Assembly: GCA_945788625.1 (NCBI GenBank)
Contig: CALZMQ010000023.1
Coordinates: forward strand, 1-55,466
DNA from: an uncultured Woeseiaceae bacterium
GTDB taxonomy: Bacteria > Pseudomonadota > Gammaproteobacteria > Steroidobacterales > Woeseiaceae
Direction: 5' to 3'
DNA: 55,466 nt
Shown here: positions 16,107 through 24,171 of the stretch, piece by piece
How the letters are laid out: the number at the start of each line of letters is the position of its first letter
Position numbering within the stretch: position 1 is the stretch's first letter
Program-made: the position numbers and the translations under genes
The notes under the pieces: model-generated
The model's input: the letters and a program-made list of their open reading frames with translations, nothing else
The model's database searches: none
What the model was told of the DNA's origin: nothing

Positions 16107-18194
16107 GTGTTAACTGCGGAAACCACACTTGCCGTCATCCTCGGCGCAAAGGAATGGCCCGAGTTCCCGCAACTCGAAGCGTCAAGCGCATTCGAGAGAT
16201 CAGCAGAATGGGTCAAAAAGTATCTACAAAGTGACGCTGGCTTAAAGCTGCCGACGGAAAACGTATTAGATCTATTCGATGACCCTCGCCCACCTGCCGA
16301 ACTCGGGATGGACATTCTGATGTTCATCAAAAAACGTCGGCGCGAACTGAAGAAGGCGAACCGCCTGCTAACGGACTTGATCGTATATTTTGTCGGCCAC
16401 GGTGACTTCGTGGGCGAGAGAGATACCTACCAACTCTTCATTCGCCGCACAAGCAATGAAGCGCCGCGACTGACGAGCTTCTCGATCAACGAGATAGCGG
16501 AGGTCTTGCGAGAGAGCGCCATAGACTTGCGCAAGTACCTGATCATTGACGCGTGCTACGCGGCCGGTGCGGCCAGGGCATTCGGATCGTCGCCGGGTAA
16601 GGCAATGCATGAGCAAATGACCAATGCCTTGCCCGCAAGGGGGCTCGCACTCTTGTGTTCTTCAAGCCGAAAGCGCCGGTCCAAAGCGATGTCCGGAGAA
16701 GAGCACACAATGTTCACTGGAACTCTTCTCCGCCTGCTGACGAGAGGATACTCCTCGCGGAAAACCGATTTTACATTGCGCGATATAGCAATCCTGACAA
16801 AGCAGATCATTCGCGACAGATACAGCGACAGGGCAGTACCACCAGAAGTCCACTCGCCGGTGCAACATCAGGGCGATGTCGCGGACATTCCGATCTTCCC
16901 CAATCCGTCAGCCGATGCGATCGAATCGGGTGCTCCGCAGGGTGAGGGTATCGATCACGAAAAAGCGCGCCATCGCAAGACTCTTGAGAAACCCAAGATT
17001 GCTCTAAGGGTTTCGACTAAACCTCGCGAGGTGAAATGTGGTGACGAAGTCAAGGTCACTATTACACTTCGCAATGATGGCGCCTCGGACTTACACCACG
17101 TCTATATCTTGCACGACTCAATGCTTGTCACGGATCCGTTTGATTTGCCCGCCGGCAAAGGCAGACGCTTTACGGTCAGGCAGACTTACGATTCCGGCGG
17201 GGAATACACGGCGACGGTAAAGGCATCGTGTCTCACGGAGAATAACGATTTCGTCGAGAAAATGACCGAGGCGACGGTCAGGGTTAGAAAGCGCTCAGTC
17301 CGGCGTAGAAAGCCGAGCCGTGTCTCGCCAACACCTGAAAAGCCGATTGAAAGATATCCAGCCAAACCGCGGATACCCAAACGACCACTCGAGTCGCCGG
17401 GATTGAGGTCGCCAAGTCTCTATGAAATGAATCAAGAATGGTTTAATAAGAAGTACGGTTGGCCCAAGAAACACGAACAAACGGATGCACCAGCAGCTCC
17501 GCTAGAGACGCCAAAACTGTCCTTAAAGAAAGGCGCGATAGCTGCGAATTCTTCACTGGAGTGGACGCCGATCGAGGGTGCGAGCGGCTATATCCTGGAA
17601 AAAAGCGTCGCCAGGGAATTCCTATTCCCGTCGGTGGCATTCGACGGCAATGCAACAAGATTCGAGCTGGAATCAGGTAGGCCGTTATTTCCCCTGAGTT
17701 GGCCAACGTTGCCTGTCGCAAGCGAAACACGGAGCGAGAGACAGTACGGTGCACTCAAGGCTCCAATTCTATTGAAATCCGAGCAGGGATTCTGGTGGAC
17801 AAGCGTTGAGGGCGCCGGTCGGTACGTCTTGCAGGAGAGCAGCACCGAGGCCTTTCGATTTCCACGCGATGTGTACTCTGGTCCGGACACCAGTCTGTCC
17901 TACACAGACTGGTCTACCCAATCTCTGAGCACATCAGTTGGCGGCAAATACGAATTTTCGCTCGGCCCTCTAAGACAGACGTCCGTCCCGACTCCCAAGT
18001 ATCTCCGTGTAAGAGCCGAGGTCGGCGGTTTCGGGGACTTCACGTCGCTACCGTCTATTCTTGATACTCGTGTTAGTCCGTGGAGCAACGTCGTTACGGG
18101 CGAGTTTCCGGTGTTTTATCGAGTGAAGGCCAAAGCCAAAGCCAGGGCCGCTAATCCCGACAGCGATTGGAGCAATGTTGTAGTGGTGTTCTAA
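16107..18194 (+). CDS. Caspase-fold cysteine protease with Ig-like and Fn3-like C-terminal domains
   Basis: 695 residues from GTG 16107. Residues ~1-270 are a peptidase C14 (caspase) domain: LAVILGAKEWPEFPQL, catalytic His98 in LIVYFVGHGDF and catalytic Cys150 in YLIIDACYAAGAARA. Residues ~295-395 form a CARDB/Ig-like beta domain (REVKCGDEVKVTITLRNDG). Residues ~470-695 contain two related Fn3-like units (SLEWTPIEGASGYILEKS and FWWTSVEGAGRYVLQESS), and a WSNVV motif occurs twice near the end. No signal peptide is visible. Caspase proteases paired with EACC1 are thought to be effectors cleaving host or invader proteins once triggered. A trigger NTPase was not found in this pair. Confidence 0.85.
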   Translation: MLTAETTLAVILGAKEWPEFPQLEASSAFERSAEWVKKYLQSDAGLKLPTENVLDLFDDPRPPAELGMDILMFIKKRRRELKKANRLLTDLIVYFVGHGDFVGERDTYQLFIRRTSNEAPRLTSFSINEIAEVLRESAIDLRKYLIIDACYAAGAARAFGSSPGKAMHEQMTNALPARGLALLCSSSRKRRSKAMSGEEHTMFTGTLLRLLTRGYSSRKTDFTLRDIAILTKQIIRDRYSDRAVPPEVHSPVQHQGDVADIPIFPNPSADAIESGAPQGEGIDHEKARHRKTLEKPKIALRVSTKPREVKCGDEVKVTITLRNDGASDLHHVYILHDSMLVTDPFDLPAGKGRRFTVRQTYDSGGEYTATVKASCLTENNDFVEKMTEATVRVRKRSVRRRKPSRVSPTPEKPIERYPAKPRIPKRPLESPGLRSPSLYEMNQEWFNKKYGWPKKHEQTDAPAAPLETPKLSLKKGAIAANSSLEWTPIEGASGYILEKSVAREFLFPSVAFDGNATRFELESGRPLFPLSWPTLPVASETRSERQYGALKAPILLKSEQGFWWTSVEGAGRYVLQESSTEAFRFPRDVYSGPDTSLSYTDWSTQSLSTSVGGKYEFSLGPLRQTSVPTPKYLRVRAEVGGFGDFTSLPSILDTRVSPWSNVVTGEFPVFYRVKAKAKARAANPDSDWSNVVVVF

Positions 18195-18546
18195 CCGCAG
18201 TACGGCGACACCGACGAGAATTCTCTCGATCATCAAAGCCAACAGCCACACTCGTAAGAGGATCTGAAGTTCGGCAAGAGTGCTCAGTGTCAGGCGCAGA
18301 AAATAGGGGTCGAACCGAGGTTTATAACCTCCGCGGCAAGGGTGCCAAAACGAGGATCGGCTACCGTCACTAAAGGTGCACTAAGGGACCGGAATGCCGC
18401 CAATAATGGGGACAGAACGACTCTCGAGCTCATTCTTTATCGCTCGATCCATTTCGGGCCTCCAAAGCATTGTTAGACACCGCCGTTTTCAAGTGCAATA
18501 GTTAGGCGAGAATTACCACAAGTGCATCAATCTCAAGGAGAACAAA
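18195..18546. other. Intergenic region holding repeat A copy 2
   Basis: 352 bp separate the caspase gene from the large operon. It contains repeat A (18300-18375) and no convincing ORF. The promoter of the large operon should lie here, but no clear hexamer pair was found. A strong AAGGAG at 18535-18540 marks the start of the next gene. Confidence 0.5.
18300..18375 (+). repeat. Dispersed repeat A, copy 2
   Basis: Core GGGTCGAACCGAGGT at 18307-18321, then GGGTGCC, AGGATC and CTACCGTCACT in the same order as copy 1 at 325-410. The intervening bases differ, so the element is diverged. Confidence 0.6.
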
Positions 18547-20490
18547 CTGTCTCGTCTGCATCAGCGCGCGGCCGACGATACGATAAAGACTGACGGCACG
18601 GCGCATTTCGACAACGCACAGGCATCGTACGGCGACCGGGATCTCTTTATGACCTGGGCGATAATGGTAGCAGCTCAAATTGCTGCCCTGAGCGCGTGCG
18701 GGTTCCTGATAGCAAAACCAGACATTGGCTACCTTCTGATCCTCGCAGCCGCCGTCGCGACAATGGTGGTCGCTGTCTACTTTCAGCGGTCGCACCGGGC
18801 GATCTATCAAAAAGCGGTCGACGGCATCAGCCTTGACGGGACCATGCTGGACGCCGCCTATCACAAGCGTTTCCTGAGCTGGAACCTGCTGACGATTCTC
18901 GCGATGTGCGTGGTCGTGCTCGTGACACTGCAGCAAATGGGCATCAGCAAGTTGGCACTGTGCATCGCTTTTGTCGCATTGACAGTCATCAACTGGATCA
19001 GCGGCGGGTGGCAGCGAAGGCTGTCCCGACCACCGGCATTCGCATTGGGTTGGCTGATGCAACCGAAAACGGAGTCGTTGGCGGGATGGCCGCTGATTCC
19101 AGCGCGTGGTGCATTCTGGGCGGACGGCAGGGTGCAGTCGCTCTTGCAAGCCGACCGGGAACAGGCCGGCGGGCCGAAATATATCCGGGCGCTCGAATCG
19201 GCAGCAATTCAAGGAACTGGCGCAGCTGCTCGTCACGCTTCCGCAGCGGCAGGCACTCCTGGACCGGAAGACCTCGTGACCGCGGCGCCAGGCGAACTCA
19301 ACTATCGAGTCGTCGGCGTCATCAACATCATCATTCTTTGCCTCCCGGCGATGCTGCTGACCATTCCGACAGGCGTGCTCGAAACCGCTACCGAATGGGT
19401 CCAGGTTTCAATCAGTGGCGCAGGCACGGATAGCCAAGGGACCGATTCCACCATGGATGGTGATGGCGACAGCGGTACCGGCACGGAATCCGACAGTCCC
19501 GGCGAAGGCACCCAATCAGACGGAAGCGGCGAAAGCGGCGACAATGGTAAAGGCGGCGGCAGCGGTAGCCAAGACGACGGCAATGGGACAGCTAGCAACG
19601 GCCAGGACTCGAACGCTGCCAACGGATCGACCCCGTCCGATGGCGGCAAAACCGGTAACGCTCCACGCGCCAATAACGGCGACAAATCCGGCGGTAATGG
19701 CAACGGTGGAGAAAAGGCGGGACAAGACAGCGACGGTCAGCCGGGCGAAGGTGAAGGCCAAGCCGAGGGCCAGGGACAGGGCCAAGGTCAGGGCCAGGGT
19801 CAGGGCCAAGGCGAGGGCGAAGGTGAGGGCCAAGGCGAGGGCCAAGGCGAGGGCCAGGGTGAAGGCCAAGGTGAGGGCCAGGGTGAGAGCCAAGGCGAGG
19901 GCCAGGGTGAAGGCCAAGGTGAGGGCCAGGGTGAGGGCCAAGGCGAGGGCCAGGGTGAAGGCCAAGGTGAGGGCCAGGGTGAAGGCCAAGGTGAGGGCGA
20001 CGGGTCCGGCCAGGCAACGGATGGTGGAAGCGGGGAATCGGGCTCCAAGGGATCCGAGGCGGCGAATGCTGAGGATCAGAGTGGCGGCGGCACCGGCGAT
20101 AGTGGTCTCGGTGTCGGAACCGAAACAGGCACTTCGGACGCGGTTGATATTCCCCCACCTATTTCGATCGAAGAGGCGCGGGAAATGGAGCTGCAAGGGC
20201 GCCAGGAAGGAAGCGAACAACTCGATCCTGAGCGAATGGCAACATCGTTCGACGAGGAGTTGCCTGCAGGCAACGACGAACAATCACAGTCGATGTCGTT
20301 GCAGGTCCCCGGAATTGAAGTGGGGACCGAGGCCGGTCCCGGAGGGGATGTCGACATTAGGCCAAACGACTCGATGCCCTCCGAGGACCCGGAATCGCTG
20401 GATGCCGACGAAGACACTCAGGCGCCGGAGCAGCACCTGCCCGCATGGGTCAAGGAATTAGAGGTTGAACAGGAAAACGAGAAGCAATGA
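18547..20490 (+). CDS. Membrane protein with a long Gly/Gln/Glu repeat tract, first gene of the large operon
   Basis: 647 residues if started at CTG 18547, which has AAGGAG six bases upstream. The frame is coding-like from there (LHQRAADDTIKTDGTAHFDN) up to the first ATG at 18649, which has no good ribosome site. Four hydrophobic segments: near MVAAQIAALSACGFLI, YLLILAAAVATMVVAVYF, LLTILAMCVVVLVTLQQM with a following helix, and VINIIILCLPAMLLTIPTG at ~260. The rest is an acidic, Ser/Gly-rich tail with an ~85-residue GQGEGQGE tract and a final acidic segment. Unknown family. Its stop overlaps the MoxR start as ATGA. It may be a membrane scaffold for the ATPase. Confidence 0.65.
   Translation: MSRLHQRAADDTIKTDGTAHFDNAQASYGDRDLFMTWAIMVAAQIAALSACGFLIAKPDIGYLLILAAAVATMVVAVYFQRSHRAIYQKAVDGISLDGTMLDAAYHKRFLSWNLLTILAMCVVVLVTLQQMGISKLALCIAFVALTVINWISGGWQRRLSRPPAFALGWLMQPKTESLAGWPLIPARGAFWADGRVQSLLQADREQAGGPKYIRALESAAIQGTGAAARHASAAAGTPGPEDLVTAAPGELNYRVVGVINIIILCLPAMLLTIPTGVLETATEWVQVSISGAGTDSQGTDSTMDGDGDSGTGTESDSPGEGTQSDGSGESGDNGKGGGSGSQDDGNGTASNGQDSNAANGSTPSDGGKTGNAPRANNGDKSGGNGNGGEKAGQDSDGQPGEGEGQAEGQGQGQGQGQGQGQGEGEGEGQGEGQGEGQGEGQGEGQGESQGEGQGEGQGEGQGEGQGEGQGEGQGEGQGEGQGEGDGSGQATDGGSGESGSKGSEAANAEDQSGGGTGDSGLGVGTETGTSDAVDIPPPISIEEAREMELQGRQEGSEQLDPERMATSFDEELPAGNDEQSQSMSLQVPGIEVGTEAGPGGDVDIRPNDSMPSEDPESLDADEDTQAPEQHLPAWVKELEVEQENEKQ
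19744..20000 (+). repeat. In-frame tandem repeat coding for GQGEGQGE
   Basis: Roughly 20 units of a 12-bp motif GGCCARGGTGAR (purine-varying) encode alternating Gly-Gln and Gly-Glu. The pattern keeps the reading frame throughout. Such tracts change length easily by slippage. Confidence 0.9.
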
Positions 20491-21587
20491 TCTATCTCAG
20501 CCAGGTTAAGAAACAAATTGCCGAAAGAATGTTCGGCCTCGATCCCGTGATCGACCTGCTCCTGGTCGCGTTGACTATGGAAGGGCACGTGTTGCTGGAA
20601 GGCAATCCCGGGCTCGGGAAAACGGAGCTGGTAAAAGTCCTCACACAGTCGCTCGGTTTCGAGTTCACGGGCGAGAAAAGTCGCTGGCGTCGCATCCAGT
20701 TCACACCCGACCTGATGCCGGCCGACATAACGGGCACCGAAATGCCGGACGGCTCGGGAACGCTGAAGTTTCGCGAGGGCCCGATTTTCTGCAGTTTCCT
20801 GCTGGCTGACGAGATCAATCGCTCGCCGCCGAAAACCCAGGCGGCGATGCTCGAAAGTATGGCGGAGAAACAGGTGACCGTTCTCGGCAAACCGCGCTCA
20901 TTGCGAATCCCCGTCAGGTCCGCCGATCGGCCGAACGACAAGGATCTCGTGTATCCATTCATGGTGATCGCGACGCAGAACCCGATCGAGCACGAAGGCA
21001 CCTACGAGCTTCCGGAAGCGCAGCTTGATCGATTCATGTTCAAGATTCGCATGCCCTTCCCGAATCGCGACAACCTCGATTTGATCGTCGACAAAGTCAA
21101 GAACTCGGAAGGCAATCGCGCGGCACAGGTTGCAGACGGCACCGCAAACGCTGTTAAGGCCGCGCAGGACCTGGCCGACGTTAGTGACAACGCAAGGCGC
21201 CGAGATATCGATGCTCTCGTCAAGGAGCACATCCTGAATATCGTGTTGACATCCAACGGTCAGCTGCAGGGACACGAAGAAGCAGCGGCCGGCGTGCAGC
21301 AGGGCCTCGGCCCGCGTGCTGCGATATTCCTGGATCGCGCAATACGCGGCTATCGTGTGCTATATCCCGACGCAACGGATGTCCAGGCACTCGCCAGCGT
21401 TCTGCTGCCGGTGCTGCGTCATCGGCTGCGCATGAAAATGGAAGATTTCGAGTCGTTCTCGGCCTCTGCCGAAGTGCAGGCCGACACGCTCGATGAGCAG
21501 ATACGCGATTTCGCGAAGGCCGCTGCGCCCGACACCGGCAATTACGGAAGAGAATTCGTGGATGCTCTTCTGAAGGCGCCGAGCTGA
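20487..21587 (+). CDS. MoxR-family AAA+ ATPase
   Basis: 366 residues. Walker A is GNPGLGKTE (residues 39-47), Walker B is LLADEINRSPPKTQAAMLE and the sensor region includes MVIATQNPIEHEGTYELPEAQLDRF, all standard for MoxR proteins. A C-terminal lid follows. MoxR ATPases act as chaperones that mature or remodel complexes, nearly always with vWA-domain partners. The next three genes supply a DUF58 protein and two vWA membrane proteins, exactly the classic arrangement. Overlaps the upstream gene by 4 bp, with a 5-bp gap to the next. Confidence 0.95.
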   Translation: MIYLSQVKKQIAERMFGLDPVIDLLLVALTMEGHVLLEGNPGLGKTELVKVLTQSLGFEFTGEKSRWRRIQFTPDLMPADITGTEMPDGSGTLKFREGPIFCSFLLADEINRSPPKTQAAMLESMAEKQVTVLGKPRSLRIPVRSADRPNDKDLVYPFMVIATQNPIEHEGTYELPEAQLDRFMFKIRMPFPNRDNLDLIVDKVKNSEGNRAAQVADGTANAVKAAQDLADVSDNARRRDIDALVKEHILNIVLTSNGQLQGHEEAAAGVQQGLGPRAAIFLDRAIRGYRVLYPDATDVQALASVLLPVLRHRLRMKMEDFESFSASAEVQADTLDEQIRDFAKAAAPDTGNYGREFVDALLKAPS

Positions 21588-21592
21588 AGATC

Positions 21593-22531
21593 ATGCATGC
21601 CTTTCCACTCACCGCGTCCCAACTGAAGCACTGGATGTTCGTGGGCGAAAAATGGCTGCAGCGTGTACCGGACGGTAATGCTATTCAGCAACGGCGCGGG
21701 CAGAGCCTGGAATTTCGGGAATTTCGCGAGTACCAGCTCGGCGACGATGCACGGCACATCGACTGGCGGGCGTCCCTGAAGTATGGGCGTCCGGCAAGCA
21801 GCGCACCGCATGAGTCCTGGCGCGTCCGGACTTTTCATTCCGAGGAACGCCTGTCGATACTGGTTGTTCTCGATAACCGGCCGGAGCTGGTCTTGCCAAC
21901 GGCCATTCCGAAGCGGGAAGTCGGCGCCTGGCTGGTGCAGGCGCTGTGCCGGGTTGCGGCGCTTGAAGACAATACCGTCCGGCTTGCCTGCCTGTTCGGC
22001 GAGCACCGGCCGGTCAGTTTCGACCGGCCGAACGTGGAAACGGGTCTCGCCCGATTCCTGGAGAGCGTCAACGAAACGCGCAAGCACGAGGATTCTCTCA
22101 ATCCCCACCTGCTGCGCCTGGCATCGATTACAACGTCGATCGTGATACTGGTGTCAGACCTTTACTTTGACGAAGAAACGCAACTGGAGGATGTCGCACA
22201 GTTCTTCCGCGGTCTCCAGTCCGCGTATCGCAAGCTCATCGTTGCCGAGCTCGATAGCTGGCCGATGGAAAGGAAAGAATTGCGCAATCGAGGCCCGGTT
22301 AGAATCGTCAACAGCCCGGAAGCCAAGGAACTGATACTCAGTGAGCGGCAAGCGCAGCTTGTTGACGAAACCATCGACGGGAACCGACGGAATTTTATGG
22401 CCATGGCCGGGAATCCCGCGTCTATTCGGTGGGAGTGGCCCGAAAGCGAATCCGATGCCAAGACGTTTTTTAAGGAACGCTTTTTCGATAGCAAGGGCTT
22501 GTGGCCGCTACTGCGGAGGTCGCGATGCTAG
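21593..22531 (+). CDS. DUF58 protein (MoxR partner)
   Basis: 312 residues from ATG 21593. The DUF58 signature is clear: RRGQSLEFREFREYQLGDDARHIDWRAS, followed by a vWA-like core starting at LSILVVLDNRPELVL. The usual MIDAS DxSxS is replaced by LDNRPE, so metal binding may be lost. DUF58 proteins are regularly encoded next to MoxR and are thought to be their direct adaptors. The stop overlaps the next start by 7 bp (ATGCTAG). Confidence 0.9.
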   Translation: MHAFPLTASQLKHWMFVGEKWLQRVPDGNAIQQRRGQSLEFREFREYQLGDDARHIDWRASLKYGRPASSAPHESWRVRTFHSEERLSILVVLDNRPELVLPTAIPKREVGAWLVQALCRVAALEDNTVRLACLFGEHRPVSFDRPNVETGLARFLESVNETRKHEDSLNPHLLRLASITTSIVILVSDLYFDEETQLEDVAQFFRGLQSAYRKLIVAELDSWPMERKELRNRGPVRIVNSPEAKELILSERQAQLVDETIDGNRRNFMAMAGNPASIRWEWPESESDAKTFFKERFFDSKGLWPLLRRSRC

Positions 22532-24171
22532 CGGCGATCGGTATGGGAGCGGCCAGCGTCGCCATGCTGGGCGGCCTGCTTGTCCTGTACATGACGCGAC
22601 CTCGATTCGTGCACGTGTCTGTTTCGGCACACCGCTATCTGAAATCGCTCGAGATCGAGGACCAGGAAACCCGCTTGCACTGGCGGACGCCGTTATTGAC
22701 CGTACCGTTCTGGGTCCAGTTTCTTGCCCTGACCGGACTGGTCGTTGCCATGGCGTCGTTGCTATGGCATTCGACGGCGTCGAATGACGATGCGATCGGC
22801 GTTGCCTTGTACGTCGATACTTCGGACAGCATGCGAACGCTGCAATCGGGCGCTTCGGCAATGAGTCTTGCCACCGAGGCAGTGAACGATATCGTCGAGC
22901 ACCTGGAGTCATTGGATCACGAGGTCTGCTACCGCCTGCACACATTCGGGCTTGCGGTGTCCGATCACGGGTCCATGCTGGATCCGTCACAGGTGCGTCA
23001 GTGGTCTCAATCGCTGGCGCCGGGGCCGACAGGCACTAATCTTGCGGCCCTGCTGCATCATCAACCGCAACCCGCACCGTCGTGCAGCGCGATGCATCGA
23101 ATCGTGGTGACGGACGTCCCGGCGCCGGACAACGTCGCCGAACAGGAGCTGAGCACGATCTGGATCGATATCGGCGGGCCCGTGCCAAACAACTCCGTCG
23201 GCACACCATTGGCGGATATCAACCCGATGACAGGCCGGGTGCGTCAGATCGCAATTCCGATCGACGTACACGACGAACGTCCCGCAGATCTGATCGTGAC
23301 CTTGCCTGACGGCGAGGCCAAAACGCTTTGTCAGGCTGATTCCTGCGACGAGAGGGTGACGTTCGTGCCCGAGTTGGCCGGCAGCCACGAATTTCGGCTT
23401 GCGGAAACCGGTGCCTACGATGGCGACGACAGGCTGCGGATAGTGATCCCGGAGGCGGCCGAGACCCTCAAGGTCGCCTGGCTGGCAGATGACAGGAGGC
23501 TGCTGGACCTGTTTGGCTGGGAGGACAACCCCAGTGAGGCCGTTATTGCAGTAATGGACCTCGATCAGAACAGCGAATTGCCGGCCATCGTATTGTCGCA
23601 AGCATTGCAGGACGGGAGCGGCAAGATTGACGGGTTTGTCGAAGGACATCCATTGCTTGAAGACGTAAACCTGGATGCGGCTGAAGCGGCAAGCTGGTCG
23701 GGGTTTGATTACAAGCAGCTTCCGGAAAACGCGCGCCCAGTATTGATCGGCGACAATGCCCAGGTGTGGGTAGCAGCAAGCGACACCCGCGTTTACGTTC
23801 CATCACTGGGCTACGCCAACAGCAAGTCCTACAACCTGTCACTGTTGTTGTTCCTGAATGGTGTCCGGCACGTATTGAAGCAGGGCAGTGGTGCTCTCAT
23901 TTCGGAAAGACTGCGCGCCACGAAAGACGTAGTACTGGTCCAGGTGGAGGATGAGGGGAGTCCCACACGCCTGGAAAACAAACCCTACGGCGACTATCGG
24001 CGAATCAGGGAGCTCGCGCTGCCAGTCATTGAATCTGCGGAGACTTCATCGACCGACACTCAAGACATCCAACCTGATTCCGGCTGGTGGCGGTATCTCA
24101 TCATTCTCGCCTTGATAATCGTATTTCTCGACCGCCTGCTGACAACAACCGTTGGCCGGAGGTATGCGTGA
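22525..24171 (+). CDS. BatA-like membrane protein with vWA domain
   Basis: 548 residues from ATG 22525, preceded by GGAGG. GTG 22501 is also open. Helices near residues 5-23 and 60-82 flank a short loop, as in BatA-type proteins. A vWA domain follows with MIDAS DTSDS at 98-102 (ALYVDTSDSM). A C-terminal helix (YLIILALIIVFLDRLL) anchors the end. The domain should lie in the periplasm between the second and last helices. Known Bat proteins work with MoxR in envelope or stress functions. One-base overlap with the next gene. Confidence 0.8.
   Translation: MLAAIGMGAASVAMLGGLLVLYMTRPRFVHVSVSAHRYLKSLEIEDQETRLHWRTPLLTVPFWVQFLALTGLVVAMASLLWHSTASNDDAIGVALYVDTSDSMRTLQSGASAMSLATEAVNDIVEHLESLDHEVCYRLHTFGLAVSDHGSMLDPSQVRQWSQSLAPGPTGTNLAALLHHQPQPAPSCSAMHRIVVTDVPAPDNVAEQELSTIWIDIGGPVPNNSVGTPLADINPMTGRVRQIAIPIDVHDERPADLIVTLPDGEAKTLCQADSCDERVTFVPELAGSHEFRLAETGAYDGDDRLRIVIPEAAETLKVAWLADDRRLLDLFGWEDNPSEAVIAVMDLDQNSELPAIVLSQALQDGSGKIDGFVEGHPLLEDVNLDAAEAASWSGFDYKQLPENARPVLIGDNAQVWVAASDTRVYVPSLGYANSKSYNLSLLLFLNGVRHVLKQGSGALISERLRATKDVVLVQVEDEGSPTRLENKPYGDYRRIRELALPVIESAETSSTDTQDIQPDSGWWRYLIILALIIVFLDRLLTTTVGRRYA

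Noticed and set aside
10954..18194. A type VI secretion cluster around the PAAR-like gene
   Set aside because: No Tss, Hcp or VgrG-like protein is encoded in the window.
18400..18425. GGGGACAGA stretch like those in REP/RAYT elements
   Set aside because: Single short match with no palindrome or transposase nearby.
18465..18510. GTTAGAC and GTTAGGC motifs resembling integron attC ends
   Set aside because: No matching RYYYAAC partner at a proper distance and no integrase or cassette array in the window.
19744..20000. Regular repeats that could suggest a CRISPR array
   Set aside because: The units are contiguous, 12 bp and in frame within a protein. There are no spacers.
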